Positions 21,091-32,365 of a stretch of DNA of 64,000 nucleotides are shown here, piece after piece; the first letter of the stretch is position 1, and each line of letters opens with the position of its first letter. A model generated the notes under the pieces. That model was not told the origin of the DNA. It saw nothing but the letters and a program-made list of their open reading frames with translations, and searched no databases. The DNA lies in the NCBI GenBank assembly GCA_010015655.1, contig ML976671.1, positions 746,533 to 810,532 of the forward strand. The letters are read 5' to 3'. Position numbers and translations under genes: made by a program. This stretch comes from Bimuria novae-zelandiae CBS 107.79 (lineage: Eukaryota; Ascomycota; Dothideomycetes; Pleosporales; Didymosphaeriaceae).

Positions 21091-22793
21091 ATGGCGACGG
21101 ACACCTTATACCACCCCACATTAAACTGCACCCTCCGAGGCAAACCCTCAGCATCAACGGTCCAGTTCCGAAACCTCAAATACGCCATAATACCCGGACG
21201 CTGGCAGGAATCGGTTCTAAATGACAATCTCCCTCACGATGCCAACGGCGTGTACGACGCCACCCAATTCGGCCCCTCATGCCCACACCATCGTTCGGCT
21301 CAAGCCTGGGACCTTACGCTCGTCGGCAACGTGACCATGCCCATGGGTGACGGTAACCCCAACAACGAACAAGCCATGGACGAGTTCTCATGCCTGCACG
21401 TCGCCGTCACGGTGCCAAAATCCCATACTGGAGAAAATGCCAAAAACGCCACCAAACTTCCGGTCTTCGTCTGGGTGCATGGCGGCGGCCTCAGCATGGG
21501 CAGCAATAACTGGCCGCAGTACAATCTCACGCGGTTTGTAGAGCGCAGCTGCGAGATCGGGAAACCGGTCATCGGCGTTGCGATAAATTACCGCGTTGGC
21601 ATTTTGGGCTATCTCGCAAGCACAGAGTTAGGTATCGATGGGAATTTCGGGTATAAAGATCAAGTTGTCGCGTTTCGGTGGGTGAAAAAGCATATCGTGG
21701 GTTTTGGTGGTGATCCGGGCCGGATTACTGCGTCGGCTGAATCCGCGGGTGCGATTTCGCTGTCAACGCTGCTGTGCGCGGATTTCGGGAACGAGGGACT
21801 GTTCGAGAGGGTGGTGATTATGAGTGGGGATGCGAATTTGCGCAAGTCGAGGATCAGGTCGTGGCATGATCAGATGTATCATGATCAATTGAAGTTTCTC
21901 GGTCTTGAAAACGTCAGCGTAGAGGAGAGAAAGAGACAGCTGAGGGGAATGGACGCCGTGGAAATGACGAACAAGCTGCCACTTGCGCAATATTTCTGTG
22001 GTTGCGTAGATGGAAAGTTCCTGACGGAGAATCTTACGCTTAGCCTGCTCGCGGACCATACAAGAGTTGGGCATAAGCCGCGATGGTGCAAGGACTTCGT
22101 CATGGGCGACACTCGTCACGATGTCCGTCCCCCGTAATTTCGTGTTTCCCCAAATTTTACTGACTTTTTCAGGGTACTGTCCTCCACGGCCGCGTTCTCG
22201 CCAACCCCAAAGCCTTCGAAAATCTTAAAGCCGCCTGCGCTGCGCACCTTTCCAATTCTGAGATCACAACTCTACTCTCTACATACAACCTCCCCACCAC
22301 ATCTCCCGACCAAGAAGCCCGTAGCCTCAACGAGATAATGTCCGACATGCGTTTCTATATTCCCGTCCTCGCCGCTCATCGAGGATGGAAGGTTGCTATT
22401 GGCACCAAGCACAGCGGCCGGTATCACTTCCACGTGCCCAACACGATCGAAGGTGAATTTACCCACCTCGCATCGCACGAGCTCGATGTAGCCTTGTTGT
22501 TACAGAACTACTTTGATTACTTAGACGAGAAGAGCAAAGTTGTAGGTACGCAGATGATGGACCAATGGCTGCGGTACACGGATGGGGAGCCGTGGTGTGA
22601 AGCTGGGAAAGTTGTTTTTATCGGCGCAGACGGCTTGGGCGAGGTCGACGAAGAGGAATACGACGATAAGTTTAGGGCAGGTACTGGGAAGATGCTTTGG
22701 GCGCTGGGCACGGATAGGCTGTGGAAAGTGGCGGAGGCGTGGCAAGGTGTGCGGCCCGAGGAATTAAAAGATAGAACAAGAGGCAGGTTGTAG
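21091..22793 (+). CDS. Type-B carboxylesterase / lipase family protein
   Basis: Alpha/beta-hydrolase of the carboxylesterase type B family, which hydrolyses carboxylic esters of unknown identity here. Two exons, 21091-22122 and 22173-22793 (donor GTCCGT, polypyrimidine tract, acceptor TTTTTCAG), give 550 aa, the usual family length. Visible are the oxyanion-hole HGGG (130-133), INYRVGILGY, the GGDPGRITASAESAGA nucleophile region (Ser218) and a C-terminal SHEL motif with candidate catalytic His446. The elbow reads A-E-S-A-G, so the first Gly of G-E-S-A-G is Ala216. No signal peptide is visible, suggesting an intracellular enzyme. It begins 167 bp right of the pogo element, so its promoter lies against transposon DNA. 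Confidence 0.9.
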
Positions 22794-23207
22794 ACGAGTT
22801 ATGAAGAGGTTAATGCGGCTGGCGGGATTCCCCGGTTTTGTCAAAATTTGAGGCACGGTTTCAAACCTCCCGATGAGGCAATCTAGGAAACCGTCGATTT
22901 CAGTGTTCTAACCCTAACCCTAACCCTAACCCGAACCCATTCACGCACCCAGTGAAAACCGCTTTACACGGTCCTTGAAATCAATTCTGGTTTAGTTTGA
23001 AAATTGATGGGATGTGGTACGGCTTGGTGAGTGGATCAAGCCCGGGTAGTCTCCTTTTATATTGTTCAAGTTGTAGTGTCCGATCGCGAGATAGCTGCTC
23101 CAAACACACGTGCGCCTTGTCACCGATAGGATATGCGCAGCAGGAAAATATGGCTGTGGCACGTCATCCGGACATTTTTCAAGAGCTACCGACTCCACAG
23201 TAATAAA
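22794..23207. other. Convergent 3' flank region with telomere-type repeat
   Basis: Lies between the convergent ends of the carboxylesterase and the HET-type pseudogene. Apart from the telomere-type repeat at 22908-22938, nothing is identified. Confidence 0.5.
22908..22938. repeat. Interstitial telomere-type repeat (CCCTAA)n
   Basis: Four consecutive CTAACC-phase units (CTAACCCTAACC...) run from 22908 to 22932. They are followed by one degenerate unit GAACCC to 22938. This equals the TTAGGG telomeric repeat of most filamentous fungi, read on the opposite strand. Confidence 0.85.
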
Positions 23208-25646
23208 TTACCAGATTTCTAGCTGTACGGATGTATAAGAGAGAGGTTCCATTTTATAGCGTCGCGCGGGCGCAGGCATATCTCGGGGAGTGTTGTTGGG
23301 CAATCTCGAATGGACCCTGGAGCTTTGAGGATACGGCGGTGCTCCATTTGCTATTGGTTTCTGTATTGGAAGCGCTGCTGTCATCTCTACGCGGGCCGAT
23401 GTATTCGAGCAGACCGAACATCCGTACAAATCGCGAGTCAAAGCATGGACGTAACATGCACCCACCAGAACGTAGTGTTGGTCGACCGGTCGAAGAATAA
23501 AGGGCACCGTGGCGCCTTCTAGGGTCCAGATTTCGTCCAAATCTTGGAGCCCTGGAGGACCGATGTCTAAGGAGTAATCCGTGCCGAAGAGTTTGCCATG
23601 GGGTCCGAATTTCTTTAATTTCGAGACGAAATCGCCAAGCTCGTCTTCTAAGGAATGATGGTTGGCAACGTACTTCTCTTTCGAGTTCAGTGCCTTGCAA
23701 ATACATAGCGAAGTTATTTGTTTTGAATTTTCTGCAAGAATGACATTGAGGCTATCGGTGTGGTAGCAGCTTTTGCAAAACCCTCCGAATGCGGGTGGTA
23801 TGTCGGCTATGCGGGTTTCTCTGGCGTGAGCGTCACTTTCATCTATGTCACTCTGGTCTTCGATTTGTGGACAGGCTGACAACGTTCGCTTCCAGAAGGT
23901 CTCTTTGAGTTTGCAAAACGAGGTTCCATAGCTGGCGGATGGTCACAACAACCAATGATGATCTGTACCACTTTTGTATCCTTTGTGCGGCAAGCTTTGA
24001 GCTCAAGCAACCACAGTGCAATCCTTCCAGACCGTACCCATTCTTCTCGCGGTAACGTGGAGAACGCCCGTCATGAGCAGATGCGAGTTTATCTTCCCAC
24101 GAGGCTAGTAGTCTCATGATATTTTAGCAGTAATGTAAGGCGCACGATATGACTCACAATTCTCAAGCTGGGCCGGAAATGCGATGGGTGATTGCAATCT
24201 GGCAGTCCAATCCGATAACCCAAGACGTCAATTCAAGTTCAGAGTTACCCCCTGCACGAGTGAGGATGTCCAACGGTCTTGTTGTCGCAATAATCCAAGA
24301 AGCTATATTTGTAAATACATCGCCGACCGTGACCTGGGGAGGGCAGTTTGCCAGCAGCGGTATTTTCGAATGGTCTGGACGAAGTCCCAGGATAGCGTAG
24401 ATTTTGTCGCGAGGATCTCTAGATCAGTAAAAATCAGGTCAGTGTCAGACACAATGGTGTGGGGGTAGGCAGTTAAAGTATTTGTCTTAGTGAAGCCGAT
24501 AAAGCGTTCTTGCGCGGCCAACAAAAGACGTCCACTCTGTGCCTAGTCGTTCCGTACTTGCAGGAACATTTATGGGATACATCCAGTACGGAAAGTAAGT
24601 CCATTCTCTGTTGAAAGTATCAGCAACTCAACACATCCAACGGTTAATTTTACAATCTTGGTAGCTGAAGCCCGGCCGTAGTGGCTATCAATGACTTGAG
24701 TCACTTACCCTTGGTAATGATACCGCTCGGTCGTCTGCAAGAGACCTAATGATACCACCGGTGGTATTGCCAACGACAAGTCTCGAGCAGCCATTAATCG
24801 TAAATAAAGATTGCTGTGTTCCACGAGGTTCGTCCAGCTCATTTTTTTCTCACCATAGTGCACCCAAACGCTTTTAGCAACTGCAATTTCCTGCAACACC
24901 CAAACCCGGTGAAACCATCTGATTCGGAAGAGAGTTATGAAGTTGAGGACCTTTGGCAGCTGGCCACAAATATCGCTGGTGACATGTTCGAAAAGACGAG
25001 CTAAATTAGGGTCTCCCTCTCCCAAGAAGACAACGACCCTGATAGCACCTCGAAATATTGCCATCATGTTTTTGACCTGATGGTTCGGCTCATTGATGCA
25101 ATATTGGTCGATGCAGATGGCATCCACCCACAGTCGGCGATTCTCATCGCACTTACGAAGCCGCCGCAGCGCTACCTCGCAGTTCTTCGTTATACTAATC
25201 TTGCAGCCCCCATGACCACAGCTAATGGTCCCACATAGTGAATCGTCGCCATTTTCGTCCACCCAGGTATAAGACATCGCTTCGAATATGGGACCATGCT
25301 GGAGATTGACATGCTCCAACTCGCAATGGAGTGGATCCGAGGGGCATCCGGGCATCGGTACGAGGACCCGAATCTGGCGTCTTTTTCTGAGGTCAAGTGG
25401 CAGATATTGATAGGCATTGTGTTCTTTTGGAGAGCTCGAGCTTGTGGATTGTGCAAAGGTGGCTCCGGGTTGGGGCTGGACCTGCACATCCGAGTAAGGA
25501 TCCGCTGCGAGAGATTCGCCGTCAAATTCTACGAAAAAGCTGTAGCTAAACAGAACTCGATGTTTGTCTCGGACATGGTGCAGCATGCAGCATGGCGGCA
25601 TTTTCGACTCGAAATAAGTGCTTGAGTAGACATGTTTCCACTGCAC
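23208..25646 (-). pseudogene. HET-domain (heterokaryon incompatibility-type) gene, frameshifted
   Basis: The N-terminal exon (24709-25646) carries a HET domain: AMSYTWVDENGDD, then LRRLRKCDENRRLWVDAICIDQ, VVVFLGEGDPN and WFHRVWVLQEIAVAKSVWV. The first intron (donor GTAAGT at 24708, acceptor CAACAG at 24608-24610) joins to an exon with EWTYFPYWMYP. Downstream come the family hallmark DPRDKIYAILGL (about 24400), a TSWV motif at about 24220, and the C-terminal WTLEGATVPFILRP...YVLVGACYVHA block (23330-23530). Within TSWV/DWTARL one extra base at 24216 shifts the frame. No canonical donor was found between the EWTYF exon and the DPRDKIY exon, and the stretch 23930-24130 cannot be read as one frame. 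Intact HET proteins trigger cell death on non-self fusion; this copy looks inactive. Confidence 0.72.
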
Positions 25647-26206
25647 CGATGCCTATGTGCACGTGTGATGACTGCCTGGAGTAGTATTCAGCCAGCAACC
25701 AATACAAGCCGAACGCATACCATACTCACGCAGTCGCAGCACGCCCGTATGAATACAGTTTTCTTCTCGCTCATCGACGGAGGTTTTGTGGAACAGCCAC
25801 AGTTCGATAGTAGGTTTGGATATAGTGCACCAAGTTGCATGGCGCAGGACGGAGCTGTTCATCTTCCTTGGTTCCGTAGCAGGTTCTGGTGAAGTCTCCA
25901 GGCACCGATCAGGGTATAGCCCCTATGTGTAACCTTGTGAGACCAGCTTTAATTTATTCCACCCGACTTGACGCGAAAAGTGCACCAACCTGACGCCAGT
26001 TGTCAAGGCCGAGTGGCGTCGGAGATCTCAAACTCGTGGGGTGAGTGAAGGTAGCTTCTACTCGGACAAAGTTGTAATAGCGCTGTGGGCGATGCGACGT
26101 TGTACCTCCCCTAGTATGCTTTGGTAACCGAACTGAATGTTTTACATGACCCTCAGGAGTCGTCACATATACCCTCGAATGCTAGTCCATCTCATGGTTA
26201 TTACAT
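25647..26206. other. Gap between two HET-type relics
   Basis: 5' flank of the HET gene and 3' flank of the next relic. No domain is recognised in frames on either strand. Confidence 0.45.
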
Positions 26207-27043
26207 TCACTCAACGACGAGAGTTTGTGTTTCCATACTGACAAACCACTGGGCTTGGCTTCGCTGTCTCGCCTCTATGTTGACGGCTACGCTCTGGTGA
26301 GGTTGTAACTCTGGTGGTTTCTTCACAAATACGCGGTGCTGGCCGAGCGCGAGGGTATTCACCATAAGCCCGATCCTCATGTATGTGTGCCCCGTAAACT
26401 TCAAGATAGGAAAACACGCTCCCGGTAGTAGCATGACGATGTAGTTGTCGAGGTCGTTGCTTGTCGTAGTCGCGCAATCGAACATTACTGCGAAGCATTC
26501 GTATATCGGTTTTCGATACGGTAAGAGCACATCTATGCCGTTCCGGCACATCGCTTGTATCTCGTCTGAAAACTGAGATCGCTCGCACTGCAGCAATTTA
26601 TCGATCAAGCATCGGCCTCTGATGCGCAGCTTCTTTGATATCCTTTCGGGTAACAGGGGCAGATATTTTAGTACCGTTCGCGCCGAGATCCACGATTGCT
26701 TGTGGCTGGTGATTTGAAGTTGCACGTCGAAGACGTCTCCACCTCCTTCTGTTGTTATTGTGAAGTCCTCCTTAAAGCCTCCAGTTGACCCAAGCCAAGT
26801 CTAGCTTGGGAAGTCTTCGCGTTTTCGGCCTGGCACCGGGAGAAACCAGCCTAGAGCCATGCCGGGTACGGTTGATGTAGGCGATTTCACAGTAACAACC
26901 CAGATGTGCCCAAAGCCCCTACTATCTGCTAGGGCGTTGAGCACGCCGATACAAGCTCTCAACGCATCTGTGTCGAAGGACAGCTCTCTCATTGAGTACT
27001 CTTGTAAAGCATTTACAATCTCAAATGGACATAGATAGGTAAG
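26207..27043 (-). pseudogene. C-terminal relic of a second HET-type gene
   Basis: One frame broken by a single TAG at 26801-26803. Above it the translation reads VNALQEYSMRELSFDTDALRACIGVLNAL, the segment that follows the HET domain in many fungal HET proteins, and then GMALGWFLPVPGRKREDFPS. The stop sits where the conserved Trp of an FPSW-W motif is expected, and the frame resumes TWLGSTGGF and runs to 26207. TGG to TAG is a G-to-A change, equal to CpA to TpA on the other strand. No HET domain was found upstream (27044-27815), so the 5' part is missing or unrecognisable. No activity is expected. Confidence 0.62.
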
Positions 27044-27815
27044 TCACGAGATGTCACCGGTGAAGTCATACCGGCTGCAAAATATGCAAAGCGATCTAGG
27101 TAAGAGCAAAGACGGGGAAGAGGATCGCAGATCGCAGTTTATGCTCCCAGCCTGATCGATCGCACAAGTTAGCGATCTGTATTCTAGCGGCCAAGATAAC
27201 GGACCATAACAGCCTCTCGAGATGCATCCATCATGAACGTTAGTTGACTGAAAGCGATCGAAAGTGCGTTGTTACGAGCGACAAAAGTTGACAAATATAC
27301 GATGCGGGAGCTTTGTGTATGAGGCTGGAAGCGGCGGGGACCAGCTCAGCTCCTGCCGGACCGCCTACAATGCTGGTCGTCTGCGGGCCATGCAGCTGCC
27401 CATGCCTAGGCGTCAGTAGAAGACGGAGAAAGCTCAGATCGGCCACTAAAAACGACTAAAGGTAAGCATTGCAAGGCCCGATCTTCAGTGCAAGGAGTAG
27501 AACGATAACAGTGTCCGCTATAATTTGTGTCGAGGTAGCCTTGGAGTCGCTGCATACAGTTCCAGCTTCATCACTGATCACTCTCGTATTGGTAACTCTT
27601 CTGTCTTTATGCGAAGCATCTAGTGCTCGGAAGACAAGCCGTTTTCAGATGAAATAGAATTCAAGAATCTAGACGCCTGTGGTAGGTGTGAATTGATGGT
27701 CAAGAATTTGAGCCCGCCCTATATCGGTGAAACGTTTATCCGCCCCATCTCGAACTTTTGGCCGCAACAACCCATCACGCATCAACACGCGCATTGCCCA
27801 TCCACCGCACCCACA
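27044..27815. other. Gap upstream of mL54 gene
   Basis: No gene is supported. A 68-codon minus frame (27240-27446) and a 62-codon plus frame (27469-27657) have no motif. The last 150 bp should contain the promoter of the mL54 gene. Confidence 0.45.
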
Positions 27816-28504
27816 ATGATCTGCCGAACCTGCCTCCGCGCAGCCTCTCGCATACGAATACCGCCTCCCACCTCCATGGCCGCCTCCCGCGCCTTCACCA
27901 CCGCCCAGAGCCGGCTGAACGCAACCTCCTCGCACACGCCTCCGGCCGCAACATCTACATCCGCTGCGCAGCCCTTTAGCGAACCGCTCACACCCGCCGC
28001 GAAGAAAGATGGAAACCCTGCTGCGGACAAGAAAGCGCCCATCGTGCGCAGCTCCGTACCGGCAGGGACGCCGCTAAAGGGGCTCAATTTCCTGAAAGAC
28101 AGACAGGACCCTGTCGCGCTGGCGGACGAGGATTACCCCGAGTGGCTGTGGACCTTACTCGAGCGGCAGGAGAAGAAGGGCGAGAGCGCGACCGCGGGAG
28201 ATCTTTTCTGTATGCCCTGCCCACCACTCTCAATCGTGTAGTGCGATGCTAATGTGACGCAGCGAAATCAAAGAAACAGCGCCGTCTCGCCGCGAAGCGC
28301 CTCCGCAAAGAACAGCTCGCGAACCCGGAGATGCTGGTCCCCAAGGTGCCGCTGTACGAGCAGACGATCGACCTGCCGGCGGGCGACGAGACCATCGAGG
28401 GCGCCGTCAAGGCGCGCCAGGCGAGGAGCGAGTTGACCAAGGCGATGCGGTATAAGCGGAGGGCGCAGATTAAGGAGAGGAATTTCTTGAAGGCTATGGG
28501 TTAA
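27816..28504 (+). CDS. Mitochondrial large ribosomal subunit protein mL54 (L37)
   Basis: Component of the mitochondrial 54S large subunit. Exons 27816-28209 and 28263-28504 splice (donor GTATGC, GCTAAT branch-like, acceptor ACGCAG) to 211 aa. The family block LKGLNFLKDRQDPVALADEDYPEWLWTLL is followed by SKSKKQRRLAAKRLRKEQLA, which is typical of L37/mL54. The first roughly 40 residues are Arg/Ser/Ala-rich without acids (MICRTCLRAASRIR), consistent with a mitochondrial presequence. The next stretch is low-complexity. The start ATG at 27816 is chosen because it opens the presequence, although the frame is open further upstream. Confidence 0.9.
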
Positions 28505-28862
28505 ACTTCGGTCACATAGAGGAATAGGGGTGGAGATGCTGTAGGAATATATATAAAAGATCGAGATGTGTGTATATTGTGGGATAGATGGGCGTTGTAC
28601 GATGTTGTGTATATTGTATACTTTTGGAGGAGATGCGGGATGGCATATTGAAGAGGATTATGCGCATTCGTCAGATTACTATGTGTACAAATATTTCCCG
28701 CCCTGCTGAGACAGTCTTCAAAACCATTACCGTAACCGTAAAGATCCCATGGATGCACTTCAACGACCAAACCCACCAAACCCGAAGCGCAAAATATATG
28801 TACCCACGAAGAAAACCCCAGCTGAAGCTGCGTCAATCAAGACCAAGACATTATCACAACCC
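28505..28862. other. Convergent 3' flanks
   Basis: 358 bp between the stop codons of the mL54 gene and the membrane hydrolase-like gene. AT-rich with TATATATAAAAG-like tracts; no gene. Confidence 0.55.
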
Positions 28863-30574
28863 TCACTCCTCCTTCGTCCTCTCAATCTTCCTCGCCGCCT
28901 TGACCAACTCCTTCAGCCTCTTCTCCATAACATCCCGTCCCTCCATCGTCCTCCACACCTGATGCGGCGCCTTATTCACCACATCCCAACCAATCAGATT
29001 CTCCGTCAACTTCGTGCTATCCCTCTGTTTCCTCTCCCACTCGCTGTCCCTCTGACACTCGATCGCGCTGCTCACCACAACCAACGGCGTATCCGCGCTC
29101 TGAATATTCCTCGCAGACGCAACCTCATTCTTCGACAGCGAGTCCGCGACCAGGTTCTCCTGCAGCTGCGCTTTGATGTACTTCCCGCCTTGATACGCAT
29201 TCCGGCCATACACGCGATCTTGCCGCGTGCGGCCCTTGAAAATGGCGCCCGCGAGCCGCGTGATGCCGAGCGGGGAGATGATGCCCCAGCCCCAGAGCAC
29301 GAAGCCGCGCCCAGGGTTGCCAATGCGATGGAGCAGATCCTCATGCAGAGGGTCGACGAGCATAAGACCATTGACCTGCTTGAGGTGGCGGGAGCTGAAG
29401 ATGCGGCTTACGATGCTGCCGGTGCCGGCGGCGACGAGGATCCAGGGGCCTTCCTCGCCGGCTTTTGCGAGCGCCTCGGAGAGCGCGTCGGCGGACATGC
29501 CGGCCGAGTGTGGCGAGGGGGCGTTGTCGCTCCAGGCGTAGCCGGGACGGTCCCAGTAGCAGTACCGTGAGATGGTGCCGTTTTGGACGGCCGAGTAGGC
29601 CCAGTGCTCGAAGTCGTACTCGGAGGGCTCCTCGCCGGCTTCGAGGAGGACGGTGGCGTCGCGTTTGTCGTTGGTGTAGGTGGCGTTGCCGATGCAGTTG
29701 AGATGTACGGCGTACTTGTCGCCGTCAACGAGGATGCGTTCGCCGTGCATCTTGAGCGTTGAGTCGCGGGCGCGAAGGGATAGTGTGCCAGTCATGAGGA
29801 TGACAATGACGATGAAGACTGTGGTGAGGATGGTAGCTATAAGGACGGCAAGCCACTCTTTCAAAGTACGACGCGTCTCTGGACGACCGGTTAAGCGTTC
29901 CTCTTCCTCGCGCTTGCCCCATGCGACGACGCGGTCAGTTAAGATGCACCATATTGCAATGGACGAAGCCCAGACGACGGATGCAATTCCCACCCAGCCT
30001 TCTTCAAGACGTACTCTAGGGACTACTACGATTAGAATCATGTCGATGATGAGGAAGCCGGCGATGATGGCGGTCGTGATGCGGAGAGCCTTTGCGGGAG
30101 CGGCGAAGAAGATGATGGCCACGAGGAGGTTACCGATGGTGAGACAGGTGTATGCAAAGTCGAAGAAACCGCTTCCACGCGAGTGCATTCCCGGAGGCGA
30201 GATGAAGATGGAAATCAAGAGGAGCGTCCACCACAGACATGATATCATGAGGAAGAGGATGGTAAAGTATCGTAGGAACCGGACAGACCAGAGGTTGTAC
30301 GGGGATACCTGTTATACATTTAGCATATGCATCTTTCATCTGAAGGAGATGTACCTACAGCTGGGTCATCAGGGTCGAGGTAGCCATCCGCGTTCGGAGG
30401 GCGTCGGTGGTCATCGAGCAGTCCCGTCCTCTCAGTCGGCTCCGGACGTGAATCGTAATTCGATCTCGGTGCTGAACGCACACTCGGAGCGCTCCTCGAC
30501 GCGTCTATCGAGGCTGCGTCGTTCCGTGGTGCTCCATCGCCATCTTCCTGGCTACCTTTCTTAGTTCCCCACAT
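28863..30574 (-). CDS. Polytopic membrane protein with alpha/beta-hydrolase-like domain
   Basis: Exons 30359-30574 and 28863-30308 (donor GTAGGT, acceptor AACAG) give 553 aa. The N-terminal 70 residues are polar and Ser/Asp-rich. Then come about six hydrophobic helices (for example FTILFLMISCLWWTLLLISI, LTIGNLLVAIIFFAAPA, the segment around AGFLIIDMILIVVV, and VLIATILTTVFIVIVILM), then a lumenal or matrix domain resembling an alpha/beta hydrolase: WDRPGYAWSD, ILVAAGTGSIVSRIF, VNGLMLVDPLHEDLL. The nucleophile elbow is not a clean G-x-S-x-G (it reads AGTGSIVS), so catalysis is doubtful. Fungal homologues are often labelled mitochondrial integral membrane protein, but location is not shown by sequence. 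The splice joins DDPA to VSPYNLW in frame. Confidence 0.82.
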
Positions 30575-31178
30575 GTCAGGTGCTGCGAGCTCAAAGAGCT
30601 TCGGTTCCGGTCACGAGGCTTCGAAGAGTGCAGCAAATTGGTCAACCAGATATAAAATGGAAAGGAGAAAGCGAGGAGAGGGAATTCCAGGTTATATCTT
30701 CAGCGACGATAACCTTTCCCATACTTTCAAGGAAAATGGAGCGGAGGGGCGATCGACTACATGGCGTTCGATAGCGCGCTAACGCGACGGATTAACGTCA
30801 TGGTTCCAAAGATTTGTTCTCGCCTGTCAAGATGCGCGGCTAGTGCACATCATGGGTCTGGAACAGCCGCGGAGCAAGCGTTCCAACATTACGACCATTC
30901 TTGTTGACTACACAATAGTCTTCTCACCACGCAAGGTTAACATGCGTCCTGTACTCCAGAGCTCCCAGAAAACTGGTGCTCTCCATTGTACCTCCCGCAA
31001 AAGGCAGTGGCGCACCAATGCACCTTCTCTCGCAGTCTCGCTTGACCTAGCCATGGACCCTTGCACCTGCACTCTCAACCCCCACCACACCATGCGGGTG
31101 GCACATCCGCATTCTTACTCCAATTGACACTATCTCTCACTCACAACACGCCACACGCCGTTGACGACCTCACGCATA
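30575..31178. promoter_or_regulatory. Divergent intergenic region, membrane hydrolase-like gene and PPE1
   Basis: 604 bp between divergent starts; must contain both promoters. A CT/CA-rich stretch lies at about 31060-31150 just before PPE1. No specific sites are called. Short frames here lack motifs. Confidence 0.5.
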
Positions 31179-32365
31179 ATGTCCGACCTCGCCAAGACCT
31201 TTGCAAAAGCCAAACTCTCCTCCATGCCGCCCCCCGAACCGCTCATCGAAGAGCCCGCAGAGGGCTACGAAGACGACAGCTCCTCCGCGTCGTCTATGAG
31301 CTCCACCGGCACCGTCATTCCCACGAGTACCCAGCGGCCCGCCCCCGTGATCCACTGGTCAGATTACTTCGCGCAAGAGTTCTACCTCGAAAGACCCGCC
31401 TCAGCGACGAGTTCGCATGCAAAGTTCCACGTCTACTTGACGCCGCCCGCGACGCCGAAGGCAAATTTGCTGGTACTACACCATGGCGCGGGGAGTTCGG
31501 CACTAAGCTTTGCGCTGTTTGCAAAGGAGGTGAGGAGGTTGATGCCGGATATTGGGATCCTTGCTGTGGAGGCGCGAGATCATGGGAGCGTCGCTTGGAA
31601 CGATTCCGGCCAGGTTGACAACGACCTCTCGGTGAATATGTTGGGCCAAGATCTCGTCGACATGATACATCTTACGAAGAGCAAGATGGGGTGGGCAGAC
31701 ACGCCTACGGTTGTGCTCATCGGGCATAGTCTGGGCGGCGCGGTCGTCACGCACGTTGCGAACGAGGAGTTGCTGAGTAACAAGCTCCTGGGGTATGCGG
31801 TGTTGGATGTGGTTGAGGGCAGTGCGATGGAGGCGCTGAAGCACATGCAGAGCTATCTAGCAGCGCGGCCGAAGACGTTTGCGAGTTTGCCGAGTGCGAT
31901 TGAGTGGCACATACGATCGAGGACATTGCGGAATCCGCAGTCGGCGAGAGCGAGCGTGCCGAGTTTACTGCTGCAGACTCCGGAGGGGAAGTGGAAGTGG
32001 AGGACAGAGCTGGGTAGCACGGAAGCGTACTGGGAGAATTGGTTCAGTGGCATGAGTGCAAAGTTCCTGGGTGGAAAGGGTGCGAAGCTGCTTATACTTG
32101 CGGGAACGGACCGTTTGGACAAGGAACTCATGATCGGGCAAATGCAGGGTAAGTCTTGCTTCGATATGCTATCTAAACTACCCTCTAACATCGCGTAGGC
32201 AAGTTTCAGCTTCAAGTGTTCCCCACAGCCGGCCATTTCCTTCAAGAGGATCTCCCTCAGAAGACGGCCGAGGTGGTAGTCGAGTTCGTCAAACGTAACG
32301 ATCGTTCAACGCTCGTCCTTCCGTCCAAAGTATCTGATCTCATAGCACAAGGCCAGAAAGTGTGA
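31179..32365 (+). CDS. PPE1: Protein phosphatase methylesterase 1
   Basis: Removes the C-terminal methyl ester from the PP2A catalytic subunit, opposing the leucine carboxyl methyltransferase. Exons 31179-32148 and 32199-32365 (donor GTAAGT, TCTAAC branch-like, acceptor CGTAG) give 378 aa. Alpha/beta-hydrolase features: LLVLHHGAGSSALSF (oxyanion region, about 97-111), VEARDHG, GHSLGGAVV with nucleophile Ser184, LAGTDRLD with candidate acid Asp311, and PTAGHFLQED with His336. LLGYAVLDVVEGSAMEAL is diagnostic for PME-1. The N-terminus is a polar Ser/Glu-rich extension. The ATG at 31179 gives MSDLAKTFAK, the usual start of fungal orthologues. It is convergent with UTP23, 244 bp apart. Confidence 0.94.

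Noticed and set aside
28749..29570. Plus-strand 273-codon frame overlapping the membrane hydrolase-like gene
   Set aside because: Arg/Pro/Leu-rich shadow of a well-supported minus-strand gene with membrane helices and a fitting splice junction.
29680..30564. Plus-strand 294-codon frame rich in Met/Arg
   Set aside because: Antisense shadow: its Met/Arg runs mirror the Ile/Val/His codons of the membrane helices on the minus strand.
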